Positions 8,582 to 16,039 of a stretch of 64,000 nucleotides of DNA are shown here, one piece after another. The stretch covers positions 1 through 64,000 of the forward strand of contig JAFRPL010000015.1 of assembly GCA_017429165.1 (NCBI GenBank), read 5' to 3'. Made by a program: the position numbers and the translations under genes. Source of the stretch: Clostridia bacterium (GTDB lineage: Bacteria > Bacillota > Clostridia > Oscillospirales > CAG-382). The first letter of the stretch is position 1, and each line of letters begins with the position of its first letter. The notes beneath the pieces were generated by a model that saw nothing but the letters and a program-made list of their open reading frames with translations, ran no database searches and was not told the origin of the DNA.

Positions 8582-9208
8582 TTACCGCTCTTTTATAAAA
8601 ATCATTTCGTGGGGCGGCGCGTCGCAGATTATCATGCTCGATCTCAGCGTGTCGCCGTCGTATGTGATGCGCGTCATCCCGTAAAGTTCGTACTTGGAAG
8701 GATCCGCGTCGACGATGAGAAATTCGCGCTCGGGAGCGCGTTCGTAATTTGAATGCAGGACGTGGATCTTTATTGTCCTGCCGAACAGATACAGCGTGTC
8801 TTTTTCGAACACGAGTTCAAAACTTCCGTAAACTTCTTTCCATTTGCCCTGCAGCTCTTTGAGCACATTGTCGCATACGGTGTAATCGCCGTACCGCGAA
8901 TTTTCCGTGGAGGTCAAAACGGTCGTGCTCGGGCCGGTGATGGGGAACAGCTCTTCGAACGTGAGTCTGCCTTCGGCGTACGACAAACGCGTCACGCTTG
9001 CGTAATCGGAGTCCGAACCTTCATAGCGCAGGCCGCGTTCTTCAAGCGCCAGCTCATAGCCGTTTTCCGTTTTGACGGCTTTGTATTTTGTGCGCAGCAC
9101 CGGCGAATTGCGCCAGAGCACCGTTAGTTTTCTGCGATTAATCTCTATGCGGATCCCGATTATCCCGCGCTCTTCCCACGCGCCTGTGAGTTCGCTGTAA
9201 ATACCCAT
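8582..9208 (-). CDS. Hypothetical cytoplasmic beta-rich protein
   Basis: A 208-residue protein without signal peptide, membrane segment or Cys cluster. Two stretches resemble each other: GAWEERGIIGIRIEINRRKL near the start and LQGKWKEVYGSFELVFEKDTL near residue 120. Each is followed by a hydrophobic strand, which suggests an internal duplication of a lipocalin-like or small beta-barrel fold. It is monocistronic, with its own consensus promoter and an AAAGGAG site 8 bases before the ATG. I do not recognise the family. Confidence 0.7.
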   Translation of the reverse strand: MGIYSELTGAWEERGIIGIRIEINRRKLTVLWRNSPVLRTKYKAVKTENGYELALEERGLRYEGSDSDYASVTRLSYAEGRLTFEELFPITGPSTTVLTSTENSRYGDYTVCDNVLKELQGKWKEVYGSFELVFEKDTLYLFGRTIKIHVLHSNYERAPEREFLIVDADPSKYELYGMTRITYDGDTLRSSMIICDAPPHEMIFIKER

Positions 9209-9247
9209 TGTGCGTTCTCCTTTGCGTACGTATTATCGTTTTTAATT

Positions 9248-9276
9248 ATTATACCATATGCGTTTTGCAGGGTCAA
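9248..9276 (-). promoter_or_regulatory. Promoter of the beta-rich hypothetical gene
   Basis: Read on the reverse strand: TTGACC (9276-9271), a 17-base spacer and a perfect TATAAT (9253-9248). Confidence 0.85.
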
Positions 9277-9341
9277 TAGCAAGAAGCGCGCGATTTTGCC
9301 CGATTTTCGGTCGCGCGATACGTGTTTTTACCGTAAAACTA

Positions 9342-9370
9342 TTGATTTTTGCGTTTTTATATGATAGTAT
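9342..9370 (+). promoter_or_regulatory. Promoter of the secreted-protein gene group
   Basis: TTGATT (9342-9347), a 17-base spacer and TAGTAT (9365-9370), about 80 bases before the first lipoprotein gene. A GGGGAGG site precedes its ATG. Confidence 0.55.
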
Positions 9371-9448
9371 GTAAAAAGAATACTATACATTCGCGCCGAA
9401 AACGGCATAATTATTCATTTCAAATCAAAGGGGAGGTCTGTCGGTTAT

Positions 9449-10321
9449 ATGAGCTTTTTCAAGAGAGCCGCGGCGATCGTGCTGTGTTTGTGCATGGTGG
9501 CGTTCTGCTGCGCGTGCGATGAAGGCGACGGCGTTTCTTCCGTTTCGGAAGAAACGGTTGCGGCGATGACCAGAGAAGACCTTGTAAAGGCCGTGAAGGA
9601 TTGCCTTGAAAAAGGGAAGAAGTGCGAAGAACTGCTTATGGACGAGACCGCGGCGTATTTTTACGGCTTTGCGCTCTGCAGCGCGGGGTCGATGCGTTTC
9701 GCCGCCGAAAAGATACTCTGGCTAAAAGGCGAAGGCAGCGATTTTTCCCAAGTCACTTCGGGCAGCCGCTACACCGATTGGGACACGCTCGCCGAGATCT
9801 GTTACGCCTGCCCGTTCCCGTATTATTTCGAAGGTCTGCTCTGCGATATCCAGGGCGAGAGCGATCGCGCGGTCGAGCTTTACACCTACGCTTCGGTAAT
9901 GGATAATTTCCCCGAAAAAGGACTGGATTTCTACTATATGCGCAATCTTACCGTCGAAGAGCTTTACGCCTTGCGCGACGAGCTGCGCGGGCTGGAAGAA
10001 GAGGTGTGCAAAGAATATATCCCGGAATTCACCGGGTTCGAGCGCACGCCTTACAATTTTTCCGCCGAATATATGTGCGCCAGTGCAATGGAACTGCTTG
10101 ACGCCGAAAAGTACGCCGAATCGCTCTTTCCGGCGCGCTGCGCCGTGCAGTTCGGGCCGTTCGACGCCGGCAACTGGGTTTGCGCGGTGACCGCGGCGCT
10201 CGCCGCCGACGAAGGATATCTCGCGGCAAAATGGCTCGACGAAGGCCTGCGGTATTTCCCGGAAGACGAGAAACTCCTGGCTTTTAGATCGGCGATCCTG
10301 GAAATCGCGGGGGAGGAGTGA
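9449..10321 (+). CDS. Lipoprotein with TPR-like helical repeats, family A
   Basis: The 290-residue protein starts with a charged N-region and hydrophobic core ending in MVAFCCACDEGD, a probable though non-canonical lipobox, so it should be anchored outside the membrane. The mature part is alpha-helical with paired helices and alternating Ala/Tyr/Leu (for example SDRAVELYTYASVM and AAKWLDEGLRYFPEDEKL), which resembles tetratricopeptide repeats. The segment after the signal, with LLMDETA near residue 66, closely matches the truncated lipoprotein at the right edge of the window, so the two are paralogues. It is first in a forward group with the next genes. Function unknown. Confidence 0.75.
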   Translation: MSFFKRAAAIVLCLCMVAFCCACDEGDGVSSVSEETVAAMTREDLVKAVKDCLEKGKKCEELLMDETAAYFYGFALCSAGSMRFAAEKILWLKGEGSDFSQVTSGSRYTDWDTLAEICYACPFPYYFEGLLCDIQGESDRAVELYTYASVMDNFPEKGLDFYYMRNLTVEELYALRDELRGLEEEVCKEYIPEFTGFERTPYNFSAEYMCASAMELLDAEKYAESLFPARCAVQFGPFDAGNWVCAVTAALAADEGYLAAKWLDEGLRYFPEDEKLLAFRSAILEIAGEE

Positions 10322-10325
10322 GGAT

Positions 10326-11876
10326 ATGAAAAAGTATTTGTTCAGATCCGCCGCTCTGCTCGTACTCGCCGCTCTGCTCGCGGCGTTTGCTCCGTTTTCG
10401 TTCGGCTCTTTCGCCGCGGCGACACCGGATTACGAACTGGACGGTATAGATTACGGACGTTTCACTCAAAAAGTCGATAAATCGCTCGGAAGCTATCAGG
10501 TCAAGCTCAAGCTGTTCGATATGGAATTCGAAGGCGCTCTTAAAGGTGCAAAGGGACTTACGGTCCAGGAGATGAACTATATCATTCTCCAGGTGCTCGA
10601 AGAGCAGAACATAACGCTCGAAGACATCGAACTGTTTTCCCGCGTGGGGAAAGATCTCGACGACAACGTAAAAAAAGAGATACTCAAAAAGTGCATCGTG
10701 GCGTTTTCAAATTATATACCGTCGCATCCAAAGATGCCGGTCAGCCCGTCGCTGATCGTAAAAACGCTGGTTTACGACGAGGATGTAACATTTGACGACT
10801 GCGGGATCGACCAGGTAAAAGGCAAGGTCGTCGATAAGATACGCGAAGGTATGAAAAACGATCTCGCCGAACGCGCCGTAAAGGACGCAAAATGGCTCGC
10901 CAAATCGCCCGCGTCGGCAAACATCGTTGGCTGGTTCGCGCTTTCGAGCATTGACGTGGCGAAAGAATTCGCCGACATTTCACAGTTCGAAAAATTCTGC
11001 GAAGAGATGGAACGCCGCTATGCGGCGGTGGGCGCCTTTTACGCCATTTGCAGCCAGCGTATGAACACCGAGGTCCTGCGCAAGAACAGCGATCCGGTCA
11101 TAGAATTCAAAAACGCGACCGCCGACAACACCTGCGTGTTTTTGGGGCTGGATAACGTCACCGTAAAATACACGCTCAACGGCGAGCTTGTGATGCAGAC
11201 TTCGCCCGACGACGTACTTTCGCCGGACGACAATTCCGGTGTGTACGAAGGTCAGCTGACGCTCGTCATAGAAGGCAAGGATTTCGCCAAATGCTTCGAC
11301 GCCAGGTTTTTCGACCAGTCGGAGCTGTGGGCGTACGGTCAGCGCGTGAACGACTGGTGCCAGATACTGTATAAATTCGAAGGCCTTGCCAACGCGCGCG
11401 AAAACCTGCTTAGAAAATATATGCCCAAGGTCAACCAGCCGACTCAGCTCAAACGCACGCTCGTGGGCAACTTTAAGGCGAACGTATCATCCTGGATCGC
11501 CGGCACGCTCAAGCCCAAGCTTTCGGGCGCGTTCAACAACGTTTCCGACACCACCGAATTCATATTCGAAATAAACGTCGGTCAGGAATACATAGCTCCC
11601 ATGAAAGACAAAGCGACAGGCGCGGATCTCGGGTTCCCGCTTATGCAGTGGCACGTCAAATCGTCCGGCAACGGGCTGGACGTGTTCCACGTCACATGGG
11701 TCGGCAACGCGGCGGCGCGCGCTCTTGACGACGGCAATTCCGTCGGCGCCGTGATGTATTCCGGCGACGGCCAGGATATGGTCATAACGTCAAGGGATCT
11801 GGGCACCGTCTGGTATCCGCTCGAATACCCGCCCACTATCGAAATAACCGTACCTAAATCAAATAAAGACAAATGA
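10326..11876 (+). CDS. Secreted hypothetical protein with signal peptide
   Basis: A 516-residue protein with a classical signal peptide (residues 1-32, cleavage likely after SFAAA) and no lipobox. The N-terminal half is alpha-helical (YIILQVLEEQNITLEDIELF, VKDAKWLAKSP). The C-terminal half is beta-rich with several Trp and ends in a strand-rich tail. There is no transmembrane anchor or sortase motif. It starts 4 bases after the upstream lipoprotein and is followed closely by another lipoprotein, so the three may act together at the cell surface. I do not recognise the family. Confidence 0.7.
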   Translation: MKKYLFRSAALLVLAALLAAFAPFSFGSFAAATPDYELDGIDYGRFTQKVDKSLGSYQVKLKLFDMEFEGALKGAKGLTVQEMNYIILQVLEEQNITLEDIELFSRVGKDLDDNVKKEILKKCIVAFSNYIPSHPKMPVSPSLIVKTLVYDEDVTFDDCGIDQVKGKVVDKIREGMKNDLAERAVKDAKWLAKSPASANIVGWFALSSIDVAKEFADISQFEKFCEEMERRYAAVGAFYAICSQRMNTEVLRKNSDPVIEFKNATADNTCVFLGLDNVTVKYTLNGELVMQTSPDDVLSPDDNSGVYEGQLTLVIEGKDFAKCFDARFFDQSELWAYGQRVNDWCQILYKFEGLANARENLLRKYMPKVNQPTQLKRTLVGNFKANVSSWIAGTLKPKLSGAFNNVSDTTEFIFEINVGQEYIAPMKDKATGADLGFPLMQWHVKSSGNGLDVFHVTWVGNAAARALDDGNSVGAVMYSGDGQDMVITSRDLGTVWYPLEYPPTIEITVPKSNKDK

Positions 11877-11900
11877 AAAACTTCTTTAAGGAGGAACAAT

Positions 11901-13055
11901 ATGAAACGCATCCTGGCATTCCTGCTTGTTTCCGCGCTCGTTTTCACGCTTGCAGCGTGCGGCAAGAGCGGGACCGATAACAGCGGCGACGATTCGCCGC
12001 TCACCCGCAGCGACAGCCCCAGCCAGTCGCAGACGCCCGGCGGCGACGAAAGCGAAGAAGGCGGCGCTTCGGGCATAATCACCGGACCTGCAGTGTCGCT
12101 CGAATCGGTGTTCGCTTATATCGAGACCGGCGATACTTCGGCGTTCGACCCCACAAAGCTTTCCGAAGCCGATAAGCAGGCGCTCAAACAGTCGGTCGAA
12201 AATGCCGGCGGAAAGATCGTATACGGCGCCGACGGAAGCATCGATATCACCGGCAGCGACAGCACCCGTATAATCATCCATCCTGACGGCACCTACGAAG
12301 GCACTGATTCCGACGGCAACCCGTTCAGCTACCAGGATATGCACAACTGGCCCGACAGTGAGCTCGGCAGAGCCGTTCCCGAACCGGATTGCGGCATTAC
12401 GCTGGTGAACGAAGAAGACGGCGTGCTCGAAGCGCTTGTCAGCGCCGACACCGCCGATCAGGCGAAACAGTACGTTGCAAAACTCAAAGCCGCGGGCTTT
12501 ACCAACGACATCGAAGAGACCGATATGCTGGATTACGGTATGTATTCGTTCAGCGCGGTCAACGCCGACAGAATAAAAGTCGATGTGACGTATGTCGATA
12601 TGGCGGGCACCAAGGGCTGCACGGTATCGGCGTACGCCCCCGGCGCATGGGAATATGACGACGATGATCCGTACGACGACGACTATTCCTACGAAGACTA
12701 TTCTTATGATGATGATTCCTATCCCGATCCGGACGAGCTTTATTCCTCCGAATGGCCCGATTCCGGCGCGTTCGAATATGCGCCCGAACCCGCGTTCGGC
12801 AGCGGATATACCGTAAGCGATATGGGCGATTCCTACGCGATCCTGGTCAACGGCGGCACGCGCGCGGATATCGAGACCTATATCCAGGCGCTCAAGGCAA
12901 AAGGATTTACCGTCGATTCCGAATATGAAGAAGACGACGATAACGTGGTTTACGTGGGCTATAACAGCGCCGGCTACGGCATGCTCGCCGAATTCACATA
13001 TGAAATGGCGATGATCGTCGGCACCAAAGCGCCCATCGATCCCGACGACAGATAA
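11901..13055 (+). CDS. Lipoprotein with two repeated alpha/beta domains and an acidic Tyr/Asp linker
   Basis: A 384-residue lipoprotein (signal MKRILAFLLVSALVFTLAAC, lipobox LAAC). After a Ser/Gly/Asp-rich spacer there are two copies of an approximately 90-residue alpha/beta unit with the helix motif QYVAKLKAAGFT and, later, TYIQALKAKGFT. Each unit contains an acidic strand segment and ends with a hydrophobic strand (YVDMAGTKGCTVSAY and ELTYEMAMIV-like). A low-complexity linker of mostly Asp, Tyr, Ser and Pro (about residues 252-280) separates them and could bind calcium or act as a flexible arm. The unit recalls small clostridial lipoprotein domains of unknown function. Confidence 0.75.
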   Translation: MKRILAFLLVSALVFTLAACGKSGTDNSGDDSPLTRSDSPSQSQTPGGDESEEGGASGIITGPAVSLESVFAYIETGDTSAFDPTKLSEADKQALKQSVENAGGKIVYGADGSIDITGSDSTRIIIHPDGTYEGTDSDGNPFSYQDMHNWPDSELGRAVPEPDCGITLVNEEDGVLEALVSADTADQAKQYVAKLKAAGFTNDIEETDMLDYGMYSFSAVNADRIKVDVTYVDMAGTKGCTVSAYAPGAWEYDDDDPYDDDYSYEDYSYDDDSYPDPDELYSSEWPDSGAFEYAPEPAFGSGYTVSDMGDSYAILVNGGTRADIETYIQALKAKGFTVDSEYEEDDDNVVYVGYNSAGYGMLAEFTYEMAMIVGTKAPIDPDDR

Positions 13056-13074
13056 ATATTGAGGAGGATAAAAA

Positions 13075-13821
13075 ATGAGTTTTTTTGACAAGCTTATCAA
13101 AAGTTTTACCAACAAAGTAGTAGACGACGCGACCGATAAAGCGGCAAAAGCCGCGGCTGCCGAAGCCGAAAAGAAGCTGAAGGAAGAAATGGCCGAAGCG
13201 GCCAAATCCGCCAAGGAAGCCGAAGCGGCGATGGACGAAGCCGGCAAAGCCGCGTCCGATATCCCCGAAGACGACTGGAAAAAGGCGATGGACGCGCTCA
13301 AAAAGCTTTCCGAATTATCCAACGCCGGAGCGAGCACCAAAAAGTGCCCCGCCTGCGGCGACACCGTGAAAGCAAGCTGCAAGTTCTGCCCGTCCTGCGG
13401 CGCTCCCATGCCCGCAGAACCCGAAAGCAAACCCGAAAGACCCGTTGAAAAGCCCGCCGCGGCTCCCGTTTACGACGAAGACGACAGCGTCGATCCGATG
13501 TTCCGCGAAGACGGCAGGGACGTTTCGGAAAAGCTCAGAGAAGTGCTCGCTTCGGAATTCCCGGCTTATACGTTCAGGGAAAACGTGTCCCCCGCCGAGA
13601 TAGGCGGCACCGGCAAGTTTATGAACTATTCGTTCGCGGTCTACAAAGACAATGCTCCCAAGCTCTTTATGATGATAATCGGCAAAACCACCTGCACTCA
13701 CCGCGAATACCGCTGGTCCAAGGAACAGGCACAGAAAGCCGGCGTCACGATGATCAACTTTATACGTCACGAACCCAACAGCGTGATCTATATAAAGGAC
13801 CGCCTGCACAAGTATCTGTAA
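13075..13821 (+). CDS. Zinc-ribbon protein with Ala/Glu-rich helical N-terminus and unknown C-terminal domain
   Basis: A 248-residue cytoplasmic protein with three parts. Residues 1-75 form a long charged helix or coiled coil (AAKAAAAEAEKKLKEEM and similar). Residues 85-105 form a zinc ribbon with CPAC, a middle Cys pair and CPSCG. Residues 140-248 form an alpha/beta domain with KFMNYSFAVYKDNAPKLFMMI, whose strand pattern recalls PD-(D/E)XK nuclease folds but lacks a clear acidic-x-Lys site. It is the gene immediately upstream of the reverse transcriptase leader and in the same direction. A functional link is possible but unproven. Confidence 0.7.
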   Translation: MSFFDKLIKSFTNKVVDDATDKAAKAAAAEAEKKLKEEMAEAAKSAKEAEAAMDEAGKAASDIPEDDWKKAMDALKKLSELSNAGASTKKCPACGDTVKASCKFCPSCGAPMPAEPESKPERPVEKPAAAPVYDEDDSVDPMFREDGRDVSEKLREVLASEFPAYTFRENVSPAEIGGTGKFMNYSFAVYKDNAPKLFMMIIGKTTCTHREYRWSKEQAQKAGVTMINFIRHEPNSVIYIKDRLHKYL

Positions 13822-13869
13822 CAGGCGAATAGGATCTGCAGACAAAGAAGAAAGAGAAACGCATATTAT

Positions 13870-13961
13870 GTGCGCCTGCGAAAGGTCAAGCATTGCCCGC
13901 AAAACACGGCTTTGCAGGCAGCCGGACAGTGTACGGCCCCGTATCATAAGCAACTGCTTAT
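13870..13961 (+). ncRNA. Candidate structured RNA upstream of the reverse transcriptase
   Basis: The 200 bases between the zinc-ribbon gene and the reverse transcriptase contain several self-complementary segments. GCCTGC plus AAAG (13874-13884) pairs with CTTT plus GCAGGC (13910-13919) with one bulged G. CGGCT/AGCCG (13907-13924) is an alternative to it. TACG/CGTA (13932-13943) forms a short hairpin. ATAAGC/GCTTAT (13946-13961) forms a 6-bp stem with a 4-base loop and no terminator T-run. A pyrimidine-rich tract and a GGAGG site then lead to the start codon. Stand-alone RTs often have such a partner RNA. This is inference from pairing by eye. Confidence 0.4.
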
Positions 13962-14022
13962 TTCAAAGCATTTTCTCTTTCTTCTTTTGTCATATCCTTT
14001 TTATCCCGTTTGGAGGCTTGCG

Positions 14023-15252
14023 ATGTCCGTCATCACACTTTTATCCGATCCGCAGACGTGGGCGGAATTCCGCGAATACAAGTCGTTCCACAGCCATATT
14101 TCCAACCGCGAGCTCAAAAAGCTGGATGAATTCATTTCGCAGCAGCGTTATCTCGCCGTGACAAGCCGCATCACTTCCCGAAGCTGCGGCTTTTTTCCGC
14201 CGCGCCGGCGCGTCATCAACAAGAGCGGCACGCGCAAAAAGCGGGTCATATATATGTATTCGCCCGACGAAACTTACGTACTCAAACTGCTTTCCTGGCT
14301 GCTTTACCGCTACGACGGCAGGATACATCCTTCGTGCTATTCGTTCCGCCGCAAGGTCACGGCAAAGGACGCCGTGGCGGATATCATAAACGCCGTAAAA
14401 GGCCGCCGCCTCTACGCGCTCAAAGCCGATATCCACGATTATTTCAATTCCATGCCCGCGCATCTTTTAGTGCGCGAGCTTGAGAGTATCATAGACGACG
14501 ATCCCGAGCTGCTCGCGTTCCTTTCAGACCTGTTGCTCGCCGACGTTGCGCTCGACGAAAACGGGAACGAAATAAAAGGCAACCGCGGCGCAATGGCAGG
14601 CGTGCCGGTCTCGGCGTTTTTCGCCAACGTGTACCTGCGCTCGCTCGACGAACTGTTCGGACGTTCGGACGCCGCGTATTACCGCTATTCCGACGATATA
14701 CTCATATTCGCCGAAACGCCCGGAGACATCGAGCGCTATAAAGGGATACTCGAAGAGCACATAGCGCTGAAAGGGCTGGAGATGAACCCCGAAAAGTACG
14801 CGCTTTCTTCCCCCGGCGAGCCGTGGGAATTTTTGGGGTTCCGCTTTGAAAACGGCAGGATAGACCTTTCGCGCGCGGCGGTGAACAAAATGAAAGGCAA
14901 AATGAGCCGCAAATGTCGTGCCCTTTACCGCTGGAAAATAAAAAAAGGCGTGGATTTCGACCGCGCCGCCAAAGTGGTGATCCGAATATTCAATCAAAAG
15001 TTCTACGATACCGACGAGCTTGATGATTTCACCTGGAGCCGCTGGTTCTTCCCGGTGCTCACCACCGACAAAGGGCTCCGCGAGCTGGATTCGTATCTGC
15101 TCGAAAACCTGCGCTATATCCGCAGCGGAAGGCATTACAAGGGCAATTACGCAGTCACGTATGAAAAACTTAAGCAGCTCGGGTTCCGCAGCCTGGTGCA
15201 CGAATACTACAAATTCAAAAAAAGCAAAGAAAAAGATACGGCGTCCGGTTGA
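14023..15252 (+). CDS. Stand-alone reverse transcriptase (RNA-directed DNA polymerase)
   Basis: A 409-residue polymerase with the full set of RT motifs: KKRVIYMYSPDE and SCYSFRRKVTAKDAV (RT1-2), YALKADIHDYFNSM (RT3, first catalytic Asp), GAMAGVPVSAFFANVYL (RT4), YYRYSDDILIFA (RT5, catalytic Asp pair) and FLGFRF (RT7). A helical thumb-like region of about 120 residues follows. There is no HNH endonuclease domain, no retron VTG motif, no DGR-type GxxxSQ motif and no protease. The ATG is chosen for GGAGG six bases upstream, although the frame is open further left. It is one of the unclassified bacterial RT groups, some of which are anti-phage, or a group-II-like relic. Confidence 0.9.
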   Translation: MSVITLLSDPQTWAEFREYKSFHSHISNRELKKLDEFISQQRYLAVTSRITSRSCGFFPPRRRVINKSGTRKKRVIYMYSPDETYVLKLLSWLLYRYDGRIHPSCYSFRRKVTAKDAVADIINAVKGRRLYALKADIHDYFNSMPAHLLVRELESIIDDDPELLAFLSDLLLADVALDENGNEIKGNRGAMAGVPVSAFFANVYLRSLDELFGRSDAAYYRYSDDILIFAETPGDIERYKGILEEHIALKGLEMNPEKYALSSPGEPWEFLGFRFENGRIDLSRAAVNKMKGKMSRKCRALYRWKIKKGVDFDRAAKVVIRIFNQKFYDTDELDDFTWSRWFFPVLTTDKGLRELDSYLLENLRYIRSGRHYKGNYAVTYEKLKQLGFRSLVHEYYKFKKSKEKDTASG

Positions 15253-15266
15253 ACGGACGCCTTTTT
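15240..15266 (+). terminator. Intrinsic terminator overlapping the RT stop codon
   Basis: GGCGTCCG (15240-15247) pairs with CGGACGCC (15254-15261) around a 6-base loop that holds most of the stop codon, followed by TTTTT. Confidence 0.9.
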
Positions 15267-15267
15267 G

Positions 15268-15963
15268 CTATATATCTATTATTTCACTGGCGTTTTCGTA
15301 TTCGCACATCGCGGGCAGCGAAATGTATTCTATCCCGTTCCACACCGTCCTGTGGCCGGGGTGGTGGTGTCCCTGATACACGGCTTTGACTTTTCCGCTC
15401 TTTTCAAGGATATCCCTCACTTCGGCGTCGTTGAAAAGACGCAGCACCTCCGGCACCTGAGGATCGATATTCTGGTGCATAAAGATATACACTCTGCCTG
15501 TGCATTCGGCAAGGCGTTTTTCCAGCCCTTTGATATCGGGCAGAAAAGTGTCGCACCAGTCGGTGTCGCCGCGTTCGTAGCGTTTGCCGCTTTTGAAATA
15601 GCATGCGTCCAGAAACAGCAGATCCAGCCCCGGCGTGTGGATATCGCGCGGTTCGCAGCCGCCGAGCACGCGGTAGAATTCCTCGGCGCCGTATGCGAAC
15701 GAATCGTGGTTGCCGGTAATGCAGAAAGTCGGCACGGGGTACGAATGGATCGTTTCCGCAAGCAGTTTCAGATTGTTCAGCTCTTTTTCGTGCGGCTTGT
15801 CGCTGTCGGCGAGGTCGCCCAAGCAGATCGCAAGCTCGCAGCCCGCGCTTACGAATTCGGCGTACGCGTCTTTTATCTTCTGCAGCGAAGCGCGGTTGCG
15901 CCGTCTGTCGCCGGTGAATTCGCGGTCGGCGTAATGCGGATCCGCGTATAATCCTATCTTCAT
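15268..15963 (-). CDS. Calcineurin-like metallophosphoesterase
   Basis: A 231-residue enzyme of the metallophosphoesterase superfamily with all five metal-site motifs in order: ADPHY (usual DxH), CLGDLAD (GDxxD), ITGNHD (GNHD), FMHQN and QGHHHPGH (GHxH). Length and the motif HQNIDPQ resemble the CpdA/ADP-ribose pyrophosphatase-like group. No signal peptide is present, so it acts in the cytoplasm on a phosphodiester or phosphomonoester I cannot name. It is convergent with the reverse transcriptase and shares the short intergenic space with that gene's terminator. Confidence 0.85.
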   Translation of the reverse strand: MKIGLYADPHYADREFTGDRRRNRASLQKIKDAYAEFVSAGCELAICLGDLADSDKPHEKELNNLKLLAETIHSYPVPTFCITGNHDSFAYGAEEFYRVLGGCEPRDIHTPGLDLLFLDACYFKSGKRYERGDTDWCDTFLPDIKGLEKRLAECTGRVYIFMHQNIDPQVPEVLRLFNDAEVRDILEKSGKVKAVYQGHHHPGHRTVWNGIEYISLPAMCEYENASEIIDI

Positions 15964-15974
15964 TTTTTCTCCTT

Positions 15975-16012
15975 AAAAACCGCCCCGTAAAACCTCACGG
16001 CTTTACGGGGCG
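15975..16012 (-). terminator. Intrinsic terminator of the oligopeptide-type binding lipoprotein gene
   Basis: Read on the reverse strand, CGCCCCGTAAA (16012-16002) pairs with TTTACGGGGCG (15991-15981) and is followed by GTTTTT. Confidence 0.85.
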
Positions 16013-16039
16013 CGGTCATTCTATCGGCGGACAGACGAT

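Noticed and set aside
11886-13430. 514-codon reverse frame over the lipoprotein and zinc-ribbon genes
   Set aside because: Antisense to genes with signal peptide and zinc ribbon; repetitive composition.
13822-15252. Diversity-generating retroelement or retron
   Set aside because: No template/variable repeat pair was found, the RT lacks the DGR SQ motif, and the retron VTG motif is absent.
13822-15300. Complete group II intron around the reverse transcriptase
   Set aside because: No recognisable domain V or intron ends in the flanks; the RT has no HNH domain. A degenerate relic cannot be fully excluded.
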